DNA of 36,480 nucleotides from Betaproteobacteria bacterium (GTDB taxonomy: Bacteria; Pseudomonadota; Gammaproteobacteria; Burkholderiales; SG8-41). Every line of letters begins with the position of its first letter. Within the stretch, counting starts at the first letter, position 1. A program made the position numbers and the translations under genes. Under the pieces are notes generated by a model. It did not search any database, was not told the origin of the DNA, and was given only the letters and a program-made list of their open reading frames with translations. The stretch lies in the NCBI GenBank assembly GCA_016202605.1, contig JACQOJ010000136.1, forward strand, positions 1-36,480, written 5' to 3'. Below, piece after piece: positions 8,274-17,287 of this stretch.

Positions 8274-10194
8274 TCCGGGTGACGGGAATCGCGAGCACGA
8301 CCTCGGTGCCCGCGCCCGGCCGCGAGTTCACCGCGAGGCTGCCGCCGATGCGCTGCGCGCGCTCGCGCATGATGCGCAGACCGATATGGCGCTCGGTGCC
8401 GACCTCGGGATGTTGCGGGTCGAATCCCCTTCCATCGTCGCGCACCCGGAAGCGGTGGCCCCGGTCGTGATCCGTTTCGAGCGTAACGACCGACGCGCCG
8501 GAGTGCTTGCGCACGTTGGAGAGCGCTTCCTGAAGAATATTCAGCACCTGCAACTGGTTTTCCGGCGACAGCGGAACGCCGCTCCCCGTTTCGCGGAACA
8601 CCGTCCTGATCCCGGTCTGGCGTTCGAAGCGCTCCAGCATGTTGCGCAACGCAAGCCCCAGGTCTTCCTCGTGCTTCACGCGGGTCCGGAAGTGCGTGAG
8701 CAGCTCGCGCACGTCCGCGTAGCTCTCCTGAACGCCCTCGCGGATGCGGCCGATCGCATCGGGCACCTCCGCGATGGCATTGCGTTTGAACGAGTCCTCG
8801 ATCATCTGGACCTGGATGTTGAGGAAGGCAAGCGACTGCGCGATGCTGTCGTGCAGCTGCTGCGCCAGCAGATTGCGCTCCTCGAACACCGCCAGCTCCT
8901 TGTCGCGCGAAACCAGGCGCTGGTTTTCGATGGCGACCCCCAGATGCTGCCCGAGCGTCTCCAGCATCTGCCGCTCCCGCGAAGAAAACACCCGCTGCCC
9001 GGTGAAGAACAGGTTGAACATGCCCAGGAGCTGCCGTCTGAAGCGGATCGCGAACACCGACAATGTCCGGAACCCCGCCCGCTGGCAGCGATACCGGGCA
9101 TTGGCGTCCCCGCCCGTCGGCAGAAATTCCACCGTGGACGTGCTGCGCTGCGCCGCCTCGCCGCACAGGCATTCGCCTAGGCTCAGGCACTGTTCCTCCC
9201 GCGCGAACGCGGCCGGCAGGCCCTCATGGGCGTAGAGGTGGATCTGCTGCGCCCGGGTATCGATCAGGCGCACCGCACCGGCCTGCGCACCGAGAAGCTC
9301 CATGAGCTTTCGCAGGAACCCGCGGCACAGGTCCTCGATGGTGCCGGCCTCGTTGAGCAGCGTCGTCACGTCATAGAGCGCGGCGAGCTCGCGGTTTTTC
9401 TCCGCGAGGTCGCGCGTCTTGATCGCGACCCGTTCCTCGAGCGTGGTGTAAAGATCCTCGAGATGGCTCGCCATGCGGTTGAAACCGGCGGCGAGCTCGC
9501 CGAATTCATCGCGCGTTTCCACCGGCAGGCGGGTGCCGAACTCATCCAGCGCCATGCGTTGCATGCCCTCGTGCAGCCCCACCACCGGCCGCACCACGAG
9601 CAGGAACATGAGGTAGATCAAGGCCACGGTGCCCGCTATGGCCAGCGCGATCAGCCCGAGCTGCATGTAGCGCAGCAGCGCGATGTTGCGGGCGTTGTTC
9701 AGTTCCACCGCGAACACGATCTCGTCGATGCGCGCGACGAAGTTCTCGATGTCCGCGCGCAGCACGCGTGCCAGCTCGCGCCGGCGCGCCGGGTCGCCCT
9801 CCTTGAGCGCGCGCTCGATGAGCGGCTTGATGTGGGCGCCCCACGATTTCTCCACCGCGTTGAGCGCGGCCACGATCCCGTCGTCGCGTGGAAGCACCAG
9901 CGGGCGCGCCGGGTCGCCGCGCTTCAGGACGGCGAGCACTTCCTCCATGCGCCGCATCTCGTCACGCAGCGCCTTCTCCGTCGCGGCGGACGGCTCGCTC
10001 ACATTTTCGGACAGAAGATACGCGATGCGGTACGAGCGCATGCGCTCGCTGCCCATGTCGTTGATGGCGGCCGCGCCCCCCTCGAGCTTCCAGGACTCGA
10101 ACAGGGTGAGGCCGATCGCCGTCAGCGCCACCACGAGAAAGGCGATGGCGACCCAGACGAGCTTGGTGCTGAGGCGCTGACGCGAGAGATCCAT
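8257..10194 (-). CDS. narX: Nitrate/nitrite sensor histidine kinase NarX
   Basis: This 645-residue membrane sensor kinase responds to nitrate and nitrite and phosphorylates NarL. Order of parts: a first transmembrane helix at about residues 12–34; a periplasmic helical sensor with the nitrate-binding P-box-like GSERMRSYR; a second membrane helix (GLIALAIAGTVALIYLMFLL); a HAMP linker; a GAF-like region with a cysteine group (CLSLGECLC and a further RC) resembling the NarX/NarQ central module; then the HisKA_3 phosphorylation site LLAQQLHDS with His448. The ATPase ends with N-box NVRKHSG and DDGRGFDP. I chose ATG 10194 because the in-frame stretch upstream has no membrane or sensor features. 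There is no strong Shine-Dalgarno. Confidence 0.92.
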   Translation of the reverse strand: MDLSRQRLSTKLVWVAIAFLVVALTAIGLTLFESWKLEGGAAAINDMGSERMRSYRIAYLLSENVSEPSAATEKALRDEMRRMEEVLAVLKRGDPARPLVLPRDDGIVAALNAVEKSWGAHIKPLIERALKEGDPARRRELARVLRADIENFVARIDEIVFAVELNNARNIALLRYMQLGLIALAIAGTVALIYLMFLLVVRPVVGLHEGMQRMALDEFGTRLPVETRDEFGELAAGFNRMASHLEDLYTTLEERVAIKTRDLAEKNRELAALYDVTTLLNEAGTIEDLCRGFLRKLMELLGAQAGAVRLIDTRAQQIHLYAHEGLPAAFAREEQCLSLGECLCGEAAQRSTSTVEFLPTGGDANARYRCQRAGFRTLSVFAIRFRRQLLGMFNLFFTGQRVFSSRERQMLETLGQHLGVAIENQRLVSRDKELAVFEERNLLAQQLHDSIAQSLAFLNIQVQMIEDSFKRNAIAEVPDAIGRIREGVQESYADVRELLTHFRTRVKHEEDLGLALRNMLERFERQTGIRTVFRETGSGVPLSPENQLQVLNILQEALSNVRKHSGASVVTLETDHDRGHRFRVRDDGRGFDPQHPEVGTERHIGLRIMRERAQRIGGSLAVNSRPGAGTEVVLAIPVTRKEGAA

Positions 10195-10271
10195 GACCGG
10201 TAAAGCGATCGTGCCCGTGACCACTATAGCAGATGATCGCAATGCGGCGGGCGCGCCGGGCGCGCCCGACT

Positions 10272-10868
10272 CTACTGCGCATCGGCGCCGCCGTGCCTCA
10301 TTCGCATCTTGCGCGGCACGAGATTCAGGATGCGCTGACGCATGCGCCTGAATTCGTGGGTCGCGCTGTCGCCGAAAACGGGGTCGTCGTTGGCCTGAAA
10401 CGCCGCGCCGATGGTCTGCCAGTCCGCCGGCGTGAGATGCTCTTCGGCGAGGGGGATGAGCTGCAGTTCCTCCTTCCGCATGTGCGCCGACAGCAGTTCC
10501 GCGTAGGAATTCACGGCCGCGGAAAATTCCGCGAGCCCCCCGGCGCTGCCGCCCTGGTAGTGCACGAGGCATGTCGCGAGAGTGGCCATCATCCGCGCGC
10601 TTTGCGCGTGCTCCGCCTGCAGTTCGTCGATGAGGGCGCTCGCGCCGGCAGCGCGCGCGCGCAGGAGCCTGAACAGATATTCGTCTTCCTTCGGATGGTG
10701 GTAGCGTTCCGGAAACGTATCGATGTAGCACAGCATCGCCGAAAACAGCCGGAAATCCGCCTCCGCCCATCCTTCGTGCACGCCGCGCACCAGCCGCCGC
10801 AGCGCTTCGACCACCGTCGACAGCGTCTGGTGCTCTTCCTTGATGACCGCGATCGCGGTTTCGCGCAT
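10272..10868 (-). CDS. Hemerythrin HHE domain protein
   Basis: This 198-residue, mostly helical protein has the hemerythrin-like HHE pattern: EEH near residue 13, a YHHPKEDEYLF motif near residue 56, EHAQS near residue 85, and SAHMRKEE near residue 130. These His and Glu residues would hold a di-iron centre. Family members bind oxygen or nitric oxide or repair Fe-S centres under nitrosative stress. The specific role here is not known, but the FNR/DNR-type box in front and the nar genes beyond suggest a job in anaerobic nitrogen-oxide metabolism. ATG 10868 is the start. It is transcribed in the same direction as narX, 77 bases ahead of it. Confidence 0.85.
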   Translation of the reverse strand: MRETAIAVIKEEHQTLSTVVEALRRLVRGVHEGWAEADFRLFSAMLCYIDTFPERYHHPKEDEYLFRLLRARAAGASALIDELQAEHAQSARMMATLATCLVHYQGGSAGGLAEFSAAVNSYAELLSAHMRKEELQLIPLAEEHLTPADWQTIGAAFQANDDPVFGDSATHEFRRMRQRILNLVPRKMRMRHGGADAQ

Positions 10869-10956
10869 AACTCTTTCGCGGCCGGGGGCCGCGCGCTCCG
10901 GTGACGGCGGCGATATGCCGTCTGGTCACAGATTAACGCCGGAGAGGATAGCCGCC

Positions 10957-10970
10957 TTGATCTGCGTCAA
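10957..10970 (-). promoter_or_regulatory. FNR/DNR-type box upstream of the hemerythrin gene
   Basis: TTGATCTGCGTCAA differs from the TTGATNNNNATCAA consensus at one base. Its centre is about 95 bases from the hemerythrin ATG. A class II position (-41.5) would put the transcription start near 10922, with a weak -10 (TAATCT) at 10930–10935. Low-oxygen or NO-linked activation is inferred. Confidence 0.7.
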
Positions 10971-11042
10971 ATGAGGAGTCCCCGACGCGGCCATTGCGGT
11001 GCCGCATGACGGATCGGCAGCGGCGGTACCCCGTTGGGGCGG

Positions 11043-11058
11043 CGCCGGCCGTCCGGCG
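11043..11058 (-). terminator. Hairpin just after ccoS, possible terminator
   Basis: CGCCGG–CCGT–CCGGCG forms a perfect six-pair GC stem with a four-base loop two bases after the ccoS stop. There is no run of T after it, so it may be an RNA 3' end stabiliser rather than an intrinsic terminator. Confidence 0.35.
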
Positions 11059-11060
11059 GG

Positions 11061-11219
11061 TCAGTCGGCCCCGGGCGCCTGATCGTCGTCCATCAGGATG
11101 CGATGTCGCGGGCCTTCGAGGTCTTCAAACTGGCCGCTGCGCAGCGCCCACCAGAAGACCGCGCCGATGATGAACACCAGCACGACGCTCAGGGGAACCA
11201 GTAAATAGAGGATTTCCAC
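11061..11219 (-). CDS. ccoS: cbb3 oxidase maturation protein CcoS
   Basis: This is a small 52-residue protein with one transmembrane helix (LYLLVPLSVVLVFIIGAVFWW) followed by SGQFEDLEGPRHRIL, the pattern of CcoS/FixS. CcoS is needed for cofactor insertion during assembly of cbb3-type cytochrome c oxidase, working with the CcoI copper pump. The start is GTG 11219, eight bases after the ccoI stop, with a GAGG element between, so translation is coupled to ccoI. The acidic C-terminal tail (DDDQAPGAD) is typical. The cbb3 structural genes are not in this window. Confidence 0.9.
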   Translation of the reverse strand: MEILYLLVPLSVVLVFIIGAVFWWALRSGQFEDLEGPRHRILMDDDQAPGAD

Positions 11220-11227
11220 AGATCGCC

Positions 11228-13759
11228 TCAGCCGCGGCCGGACCATGCAATGCCGCCGGCTGCCGCGTGCCGATCCGGTCTTGCGGCAGGCGCGAGACGG
11301 GCAAGGCGCAGCGCGTTTGCCACGACGGTCAGGGAGCTCACCGACATGCCGATCGCCGCCACCAGCGGGGTGACGTGGCCGAGAACCGCGAGCGGAACGG
11401 CAATGGCGTTGTACGCCGTCGCCCACGCGAGATTCTGACGGATCACCCGCCGCGCTTCGCGCGCAATGCGCACCGCCGCGAGCAGCGCGTCCAGCCGCCC
11501 GGACATCAGCACCATGTCCGCGCTCACCTGGGCGAGCCGGGTGCCGCTCCCCAGCGCGATGGATACCTGCGCCTGCGCGAGGACCGGTGCATCGTTTACC
11601 CCATCGCCGATCATCGCCACGACGCCGCCCCGCCGCTGCAGGGCGCGCACGAACTCGAGCTTTTCATGCGGCGCGGCCGCGCCGCGCGCTATCCGGATTC
11701 CGAGTTCACGCGCGACATGTTCGACGCTGGCGCGCCGGTCGCCGGACAGCACGCACGTCGTCTTGCCCAATCCCTGCAGTTCCTGCACCGCCGCCCGTGC
11801 TTCACCGCGCAGCGCATCTCCCAGCGTGAACAGCGCGATGAAGCCGCTTTCGTCCCCCAGCGCGACCGCCGTCACCTCGTCGCTCGCGAAGAGCAGCTCC
11901 TGCGGGAGCGGCGCGCCGTTGAGCCCGGCGACAAACGCCGGGGTGCCGATGCGCAAACGCCGTCCTTCAATCCGCCCTTCCACGCCGCGGCCCGTAACCG
12001 CGCGCAGTCCGGAGGCCGTGCGCGCGGCGGATTCAGCGGCCGCCGCGACGATGGCACGGCCGATCGGATGTTCGGAGCATGATTCGAGCCCGGCTGCGAG
12101 TTCCAGACAGCGTTCGCGTCCCTCGGCGGACAACGGCATGACGCCGATCAGCGCCATGCCACCGCGCGTGAGCGTGCCCGTCTTGTCGAACACGAAATGC
12201 GTTGCGTTCGCCAGCGTTTCCAGCGCGTGGCCGCGCGTGACGAGCACGCCGCAGCGCTGCAGGGCGTCGGTCGCCGCCGCGAGCGCGGTCGGCGTCGCGA
12301 GCGAAAGCGCGCAGGGACAGGTCACCACCAGCAATGCCACGACGATCCACGGCGCGCGCGCGGGATCGATCGCGTACCACGCCATGCCGGTCGCCGCCGC
12401 GAGCACAAGAAGCGCGGCGACGAACCAGCGCGCCGCGGCGTCGGCGAGCAGCGCGATCGCCGGCTTTTCCGTCTGCGCCCGGTCCACGAGACGCACGATT
12501 CCGGAAAGCACCGTCTCCTCTCCCACGCGCTCCACACGCATGGTCAAGGGACCGTGCAGATTCGCCGCGCCGCCGACCAATGCGTCGCCCGGCCGCTTCG
12601 CCACCGGCCGCGCCTCGCCGGTGAGCTGCGACTCGTCAGCGGCGCTCTCGCCTTCGACCACCGTGCCATCGGCGGGGACGATCGCGCCCGGCCGCAGCAC
12701 GACGTGATCACCCGGCCTGAGCAGCGCCACCGGGACCTGCTCGCAGCCCGTGGGCGCGGGATGGCGATCGAGGCGCTCGGCGACGGCGGGAACGAGTCGC
12801 GCCAGCCGTTCCTGGGATTCGGCGGCCCGGGTGCGCGCCGTCAACTCCAGATAGCGCGCGCCCAGCAGCAGGAAGACGAACATCGCGACCGAGTCGAAAT
12901 AGGTTTCGCCGCCCGCGGTGAAGGTCGCATGGATACTGACGAGGGACGCCGCCAGAATTCCCAGTGTTATGGGCACGTCCATCCCGACACGGGCCGCTTT
13001 CAGATCGCGCCACGCGCCCGCGTAAAACGGCAGCGCGGACCACAGCATTACCGGCGCCGTGAGCAGCAGGCTCGCGAGGCGCATCAACTGCTCGACGTCC
13101 GCAGTCATGTCGCCATCGGCGATGTAGGCCGGCACGGCGTACATCATCACCTGCATCATGCCGAAGCCCGCGACGAACAGCCGCCACAACAGGGTGCGCC
13201 GTTCAGCCCGCCGGGCGGAATCGGAACGCGCGACATCGTAGGGCTGTGCGCCGTAACCGAGAGCGGCCACGGCATGGAGGATCGCGCTCAACCGCGTGCG
13301 GCGCTCGTCCCAGCGCACCCGCGCCCGTCGCGTGGCGTAGTTGATGTCCACGGCGCGCACGCCTTCGAGCGCCGCGATGCGCTGCTCGATGAGCCACACG
13401 CAGGCTGCGCAGACGATGCCATCGAGCAGCAGGGCGGCCTCCCTTTCGTGCGGCGCCGCCGCCCGCACGAAGCTGTGCTGCACTTCGGGCAGATCGTAGA
13501 GTTTCAGCCGGTCGGGGAGGTCCGGTTCCGGGGCGGGGCGGCCCGCGGGTGCCGCGCGATGGCGGTAGTACGACTCCAGACCGTTATCGACGATCGTCTG
13601 CGCCACGGCCTGGCAGCCGCGGCAACAGGTATCGCGTGCGACACCGCCGATTTCGACCCGGTACGAAGTCCGTGCAAGCGGCAGACCGCAGTGAAAGCAG
13701 GCCGCTTCCACCGGGTCCACGGCGGCGGGCGGGAACGAATGGTCGGCGACAGCGCTCAT
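11228..13759 (-). CDS. ccoI: Copper-transporting P1B-type ATPase CcoI/FixI
   Basis: This 843-residue membrane pump loads copper for cbb3-type cytochrome oxidase. The N-terminus has a cysteine-rich metal region (C21, C24, CCRGC at 45–49) as in FixI, then a heavy-metal domain with CAAC at 117–120. Membrane helices lead to the CPC motif (481–483) in VTCPCALSLATPTAL. The catalytic DKTGTL has Asp525. SEHPIGRA and GDGVNDAP complete the P-type ATPase set. ATG 13759 was chosen as the start: it lies ~20 bases from the transcription start predicted from the FNR-type box, although no strong Shine-Dalgarno is visible. ccoS follows directly. No key residue is missing. Confidence 0.95.
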   Translation of the reverse strand: MSAVADHSFPPAAVDPVEAACFHCGLPLARTSYRVEIGGVARDTCCRGCQAVAQTIVDNGLESYYRHRAAPAGRPAPEPDLPDRLKLYDLPEVQHSFVRAAAPHEREAALLLDGIVCAACVWLIEQRIAALEGVRAVDINYATRRARVRWDERRTRLSAILHAVAALGYGAQPYDVARSDSARRAERRTLLWRLFVAGFGMMQVMMYAVPAYIADGDMTADVEQLMRLASLLLTAPVMLWSALPFYAGAWRDLKAARVGMDVPITLGILAASLVSIHATFTAGGETYFDSVAMFVFLLLGARYLELTARTRAAESQERLARLVPAVAERLDRHPAPTGCEQVPVALLRPGDHVVLRPGAIVPADGTVVEGESAADESQLTGEARPVAKRPGDALVGGAANLHGPLTMRVERVGEETVLSGIVRLVDRAQTEKPAIALLADAAARWFVAALLVLAAATGMAWYAIDPARAPWIVVALLVVTCPCALSLATPTALAAATDALQRCGVLVTRGHALETLANATHFVFDKTGTLTRGGMALIGVMPLSAEGRERCLELAAGLESCSEHPIGRAIVAAAAESAARTASGLRAVTGRGVEGRIEGRRLRIGTPAFVAGLNGAPLPQELLFASDEVTAVALGDESGFIALFTLGDALRGEARAAVQELQGLGKTTCVLSGDRRASVEHVARELGIRIARGAAAPHEKLEFVRALQRRGGVVAMIGDGVNDAPVLAQAQVSIALGSGTRLAQVSADMVLMSGRLDALLAAVRIAREARRVIRQNLAWATAYNAIAVPLAVLGHVTPLVAAIGMSVSSLTVVANALRLARLAPAARPDRHAAAGGIAWSGRG

Positions 13760-13785
13760 GGGCAATTGCGGATTTCGAGTCCTGC

Positions 13786-13791
13786 ATCGTA
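13786..13791 (-). promoter_or_regulatory. Predicted -10 element of the ccoI promoter
   Basis: TACGAT on the minus strand matches TATAAT at four of six positions. It lies where a class II FNR promoter would place its -10, giving a start near 13779, 41.5 bases from the centre of the box at 13814–13827. Confidence 0.5.
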
Positions 13792-13813
13792 GGACGCCGC
13801 GCCGGCCCCGGAC

Positions 13814-13827
13814 TTGATCTACGTCAA
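13814..13827. promoter_or_regulatory. FNR/DNR-type box between ccoI and aat
   Basis: TTGATCTACGTCAA is one base from the FNR consensus. Spacing to the -10 and start of ccoI fits activation of ccoIS under low oxygen, which is the usual control of cbb3 assembly genes. aat diverges on the other side but has its own -10-like sequence close to its start. Confidence 0.75.
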
Positions 13828-13879
13828 CCCGGCGCCAGCCCGCCGAACGTGCCAACCGGCCGGCCGGTCGAAATTCGCG

Positions 13880-13887
13880 TATACAAT
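13880..13887 (+). promoter_or_regulatory. -10-like sequence directly before aat
   Basis: TATACAAT ends nine bases before the aat ATG, so the transcript would be leaderless or nearly so. No matching -35 is visible. Confidence 0.4.
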
Positions 13888-13895
13888 TGCGCGGC

Positions 13896-14594
13896 ATGAT
13901 TCCCTGGCTCGGTCCGTACGATCCTTTTCCCCCGGTGTCGCGCGCGCTCCGCGAACCCAATGGCTTGCTGGCCGCGGGCGGCGACCTTTCCGCCCCGCGG
14001 CTCATCGATGCCTACCGCCACGGGGTCTTCCCCTGGTACAACGAAGGCGAGCCCCTGCTGTGGTGGTCCCCCGACCCCCGCATGGTGCTGTTTCCGGCCG
14101 AACTCAGGCTCTCGCGTTCGCTCAGGAAGCGCCTGCGGCGGCGCGACTATGAAGTACGCGCCGACTCGGCGTTCGACGCCGTGGTGCGCGCCTGTGCCGC
14201 GCCGCGCGGGCGCCGGGCGGGGACCTGGATCACCGACGCGATGATCGCGGCATACGCGGCGCTCCAGCGGCGCGGAATCGCGCACTCGGTGGAAACGTGG
14301 ATCGGAGGAAAACTCGCCGGCGGTCTTTACGGCATCGCCCTGGGACGCATGTTCTACGGCGAGTCGATGTTCACCCGCGCCACCGACGCCTCGAAGATCG
14401 CGTTGGCCCATCTCGTGCGACAGCTCGAGCGCTGGAGTTTCGGGATGATCGATTGCCAGATGAAAACAGGCCTTCTGGCGTCGTTCGGCGCGCGTGAAAT
14501 TCCGCGCGCCGAATTTATGCGAAAACTCGCGGAATTGGTAAACTACCCCTCGCAAACGGGCGCATGGCGCTTCGACGATGACTTATTTGACTGA
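13896..14594 (+). CDS. aat: Leucyl/phenylalanyl-tRNA–protein transferase
   Basis: This 232-residue enzyme adds leucine or phenylalanine to proteins with N-terminal lysine or arginine, marking them for ClpS/ClpAP. The E. coli pattern is clear: [48 protein letters not shown] and a C-terminal IDCQ. The start is ATG 13896 ([13 protein letters not shown]). An in-frame TTG three codons earlier is less likely. The last 17 bases overlap ate, the second N-end-rule transferase, so the two are co-translated. Confidence 0.96.
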   Translation: MIPWLGPYDPFPPVSRALREPNGLLAAGGDLSAPRLIDAYRHGVFPWYNEGEPLLWWSPDPRMVLFPAELRLSRSLRKRLRRRDYEVRADSAFDAVVRACAAPRGRRAGTWITDAMIAAYAALQRRGIAHSVETWIGGKLAGGLYGIALGRMFYGESMFTRATDASKIALAHLVRQLERWSFGMIDCQMKTGLLASFGAREIPRAEFMRKLAELVNYPSQTGAWRFDDDLFD

Positions 14595-15303
14595 TTTCCC
14601 GCTGTCGGTGCTGCAGTTCTACGCGACTGCGCCCTACCCGTGCAGCTACCTTCCCGATCGCATGGCGCGCTCGCAGGTCGCCACTCCGAGCCACCTGATC
14701 GACGGTCCGGTCTACAGCGAGCTCGTGCGCGCCGGCTTCCGCCGCAGCGGAGCCTTCACCTATCGCCCCCATTGCGATCACTGCCGTGCCTGCGTGCCGG
14801 TGAGGATTCTGGCCGAGGAATTCCGGCCGAACCGCGCCCAGCGCCGCAGCCGAAAGAAGCATGCGCACCTGACCGCGGAGGTCCTCGATCTCAAGTACAG
14901 CACCGAGCACTATGCGCTCTACCTCCGTTACCAGTCGCAGCGTCATGCCGGCGGCGGCATGGATCAGGACAGCCGGGAGCAGTATCGCCACTTCCTCCTG
15001 CAGAGCAATGTCGACTCGCGGCTGATCGAATTTCGCGACAACGGTGTGCTGCGCATGGTGAGCATCGTTGACGAATTGCAGGACGGCCTGTCGTCCGTGT
15101 ACACCTTCTTCGACCCCGCCGTGAGGGGCACGAGCTTCGGCACGTACAATATCCTGTGGCAGATCGGATTGTGCCGCCGGCTCGACCTGCCCTATCTTTA
15201 TCTCGGCTACTGGATCGCGCAAAGCCGCAAGATGACCTACAAAATCCAGTTCCAGCCCATGCAGGGACTGATCGACGGCCGCTGGCAGCCGGTGCGCGGC
15301 TAG
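14578..15303 (+). CDS. bpt: Aspartate/glutamate leucyltransferase (arginyltransferase family, Bpt/Ate)
   Basis: This 241-residue protein belongs to the bacterial arginyl-transferase-like family. In bacteria this branch (Bpt) transfers leucine to N-terminal Asp or Glu. Motifs are the N-terminal [14 protein letters not shown], the cysteine group [10 protein letters not shown] near residues 62–71, and late [17 protein letters not shown] with PMQGL. The ATG overlaps aat by 17 bases. Together they supply both arms of the bacterial N-degron pathway. In several betaproteobacteria pyrD follows directly; here four envelope genes intervene. Confidence 0.94.
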   Translation: MTYLTDFPLSVLQFYATAPYPCSYLPDRMARSQVATPSHLIDGPVYSELVRAGFRRSGAFTYRPHCDHCRACVPVRILAEEFRPNRAQRRSRKKHAHLTAEVLDLKYSTEHYALYLRYQSQRHAGGGMDQDSREQYRHFLLQSNVDSRLIEFRDNGVLRMVSIVDELQDGLSSVYTFFDPAVRGTSFGTYNILWQIGLCRRLDLPYLYLGYWIAQSRKMTYKIQFQPMQGLIDGRWQPVRG

Positions 15304-15313
15304 CGCCCCCGTC

Positions 15314-15994
15314 GTGAGAGTTCTGATCATCGAGGACGACCCGGCGATCGCCGCAAATCTGTACGACTTTCTGGAGGCGCGCGGTCACACGGTGGATGCG
15401 GCCGCGGACGGCGTCACCGGCCTGCATCTCGCCGTCACGCAGCGCTTCGACGGCATCCTGCTCGATCTCGGCCTTCCGGGAATGGACGGCATGACGCTCG
15501 CCCGGAAGCTGCGCGAGGCAGCCCATGTCGACACGCCGATACTGATGCTGACCGCGCGCGACACGCTCGAGGACAAGCTCAGGGGATTCGAACACGGCGC
15601 CGACGACTACCTGGTCAAGCCGTTCGCGCTGAAGGAAGTCGAGGCGCGCCTGGTCTCGCTGCACAAGCGGCACACCGGCAAGACCGTGAGCCGGACGCTG
15701 AACGTCGGAGACCTCTCGCTCGATCCGAAGACCCTGTCCATACGTTTCGCCGGGTCGGACGTAAAGCTCCCGCCCAAGTGCATCCGCCTGCTCGAGCTCC
15801 TGATGAGCGATCCCGGCCGCGTGTTCAGCCGCCGCGAGCTGGAAAGCGAGGTCTGGGGCGACGCGCAGGAAACCAGCGACACGCTGCGCAGCCACATGCA
15901 CGTCCTGCGCCGCGCGCTGACGCTCGCCGGGGGCCGCGATCCGATCGAAACGGTCCACGGTCTCGGCTACCGGCTGATCGCGCGTGGCGATTAA
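15314..15994 (+). CDS. OmpR/PhoB-type response regulator (QseB/PmrA-like)
   Basis: This 226-residue regulator has a receiver domain with EDD at residues 7–9, phospho-acceptor Asp51 (LLDLGLPGMDG), and the switch residues near MLTARD and K(PFA). The C-terminal winged helix ends in the typical ETVHGLGYRL. The start is GTG 15314, ten bases after ate, without a good Shine-Dalgarno. The reading frame overlaps the kinase gene by 11 bases. The class resembles QseB/PmrA, which control outer-membrane lipid modification in other proteobacteria. The following transferase and phosphatase genes fit such a target set, but this is inference. Confidence 0.9.
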   Translation: MRVLIIEDDPAIAANLYDFLEARGHTVDAAADGVTGLHLAVTQRFDGILLDLGLPGMDGMTLARKLREAAHVDTPILMLTARDTLEDKLRGFEHGADDYLVKPFALKEVEARLVSLHKRHTGKTVSRTLNVGDLSLDPKTLSIRFAGSDVKLPPKCIRLLELLMSDPGRVFSRRELESEVWGDAQETSDTLRSHMHVLRRALTLAGGRDPIETVHGLGYRLIARGD

Positions 15995-17246
15995 GTTCGA
16001 TCTGCGGCTGCGCGTCGCACTGGCGCTCGCGCTCGCGTGCATGCTGGTCGTGGGCGCGCTCGGCATCACTCTCTACACCGCTTCGGAGGAACTCGAGGAT
16101 GCGCTGGTCGAGGAACTGGTGGAAGGTGAAATAAGCTACTTCGCGCAGCGCTACCGCGAAAATCCGCAGTTGCCGCCGCAGTCGGGTTCGCTGCTCAAGA
16201 CCTATATCGCCCGCACCCCGTCCGAGGCGGCCGCCCTGCCACAGTACCTCCGCGGGCTGAAACCGGGACAACATGAGATCTTCCACGGCAAGGACGAGCT
16301 GCACGTCGCGGTGCGCGACGTCGGCGGCGCGCGTCTTTACGTGGTCTACGACGTGAGCCTGCACGAGCAGCGCATCAGCGACTTCAAGCTGCTGGTGGTG
16401 ATGTCCGTGATCGGCATCGCGCTGGTATCCCTGTGGCTCGGTCACTGGCTTTCCGGAGTGCTCGTCCGGCAGGTAACGGATCTCGCCCGACGCGTGAACG
16501 AACTTACTCCGGGAGCGACGCACAGGCCGCTGGCGCAACCCGGCCAGGACGAGGACGTCGCCCTGCTCGCGCGCGCGTTCGACGACTACCAGGCGCGCAT
16601 CATGAGTTTGATACGTCGCGAGCAGGAATTCACCGCCAATGCAAGCCACGAGCTGAGGACGCCGCTCACGGCGATCCGCACCAGCTGCGAACTGCTCGCC
16701 GCCGACGCGTCGCTGGGCGAAAAAGCGCGCAGCCGCGTCGACATGATCAACGCCGCGGCCGAGCGCATGACCGAGCAGATGGAGGCGCTGTTGTTCCTCG
16801 CCCGCGAGCAGGAGCTCGGGGAACTCGAAGCGGTGTCCGTTGCCGCCTGCGTCGCCGAGGCCGCGGAGCCGTATCGCGCCGACATCGACCGCAATGGCCT
16901 GCGGCTCGAGACGGATATCGAACCGGAGGCGACACTGACGATCGATCCCCGGGCGCTTCATCTGGTGCTCGCCAACCTGATCCGCAACGCCGTACAGCAC
17001 ACCGGGCACGGATTCATTCGCGTCACCTACGCCTCGCGCCGGCTCACGGTCGCCGATTCCGGGACGGGCATCGCACCCAGGCACCTGCCGCGCCTGTTCG
17101 AACGCTTCTACCGCGGCGATAACGAACGGGGCGGATTCGGTCTTGGCCTCGCGATCGTCAAACGCATCTGCGACCAGTGCGGCTGGCGCATCGAGGTGGA
17201 GAGCCACCCGGGGAAGGGTTCGGCGTTCACGATCGTATTTCCCTGA
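15984..17246 (+). CDS. Sensor histidine kinase (QseC/PmrB-like)
   Basis: This 420-residue membrane kinase is the partner of the preceding regulator. It has a transmembrane helix at about residues 9–31, a ~100-residue periplasmic domain without cysteines or an obvious ligand motif, a second helix near 134–156, a HAMP-like linker, the H-box NASHELRTP with His222, N-box NLIRNAVQHT, G1 box DSGTGI, an F box and G2 box FGLGLAI. The start is GTG 15984, which overlaps the regulator stop, so translation is coupled. The signal it senses cannot be read from the sequence. Confidence 0.9.
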   Translation: MAIKFDLRLRVALALALACMLVVGALGITLYTASEELEDALVEELVEGEISYFAQRYRENPQLPPQSGSLLKTYIARTPSEAAALPQYLRGLKPGQHEIFHGKDELHVAVRDVGGARLYVVYDVSLHEQRISDFKLLVVMSVIGIALVSLWLGHWLSGVLVRQVTDLARRVNELTPGATHRPLAQPGQDEDVALLARAFDDYQARIMSLIRREQEFTANASHELRTPLTAIRTSCELLAADASLGEKARSRVDMINAAAERMTEQMEALLFLAREQELGELEAVSVAACVAEAAEPYRADIDRNGLRLETDIEPEATLTIDPRALHLVLANLIRNAVQHTGHGFIRVTYASRRLTVADSGTGIAPRHLPRLFERFYRGDNERGGFGLGLAIVKRICDQCGWRIEVESHPGKGSAFTIVFP

Positions 17247-17271
17247 AGCGGGCCGCACTCCGACCCGGCGC

Positions 17272-17287
17272 TTCACTTTTTTTTCAC
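17272..17287 (+). promoter_or_regulatory. TTCAC direct repeat, candidate operator for the OmpR-type regulator
   Basis: TTCAC occurs at 17272–17276 and 17283–17287, an 11-base period separated by T. OmpR-family regulators bind direct repeats at about this spacing. It lies 90–105 bases before the transferase gene and just after the kinase gene. No convincing -35/-10 pair was found nearby. Confidence 0.4.

Noticed and set aside
10195-10929. A 245-residue N-terminal extension of NarX
   Set aside because: The extension overlaps the hemerythrin gene in another frame and is Arg-rich without features. NarX normally begins near its first membrane helix, as with ATG 10194.
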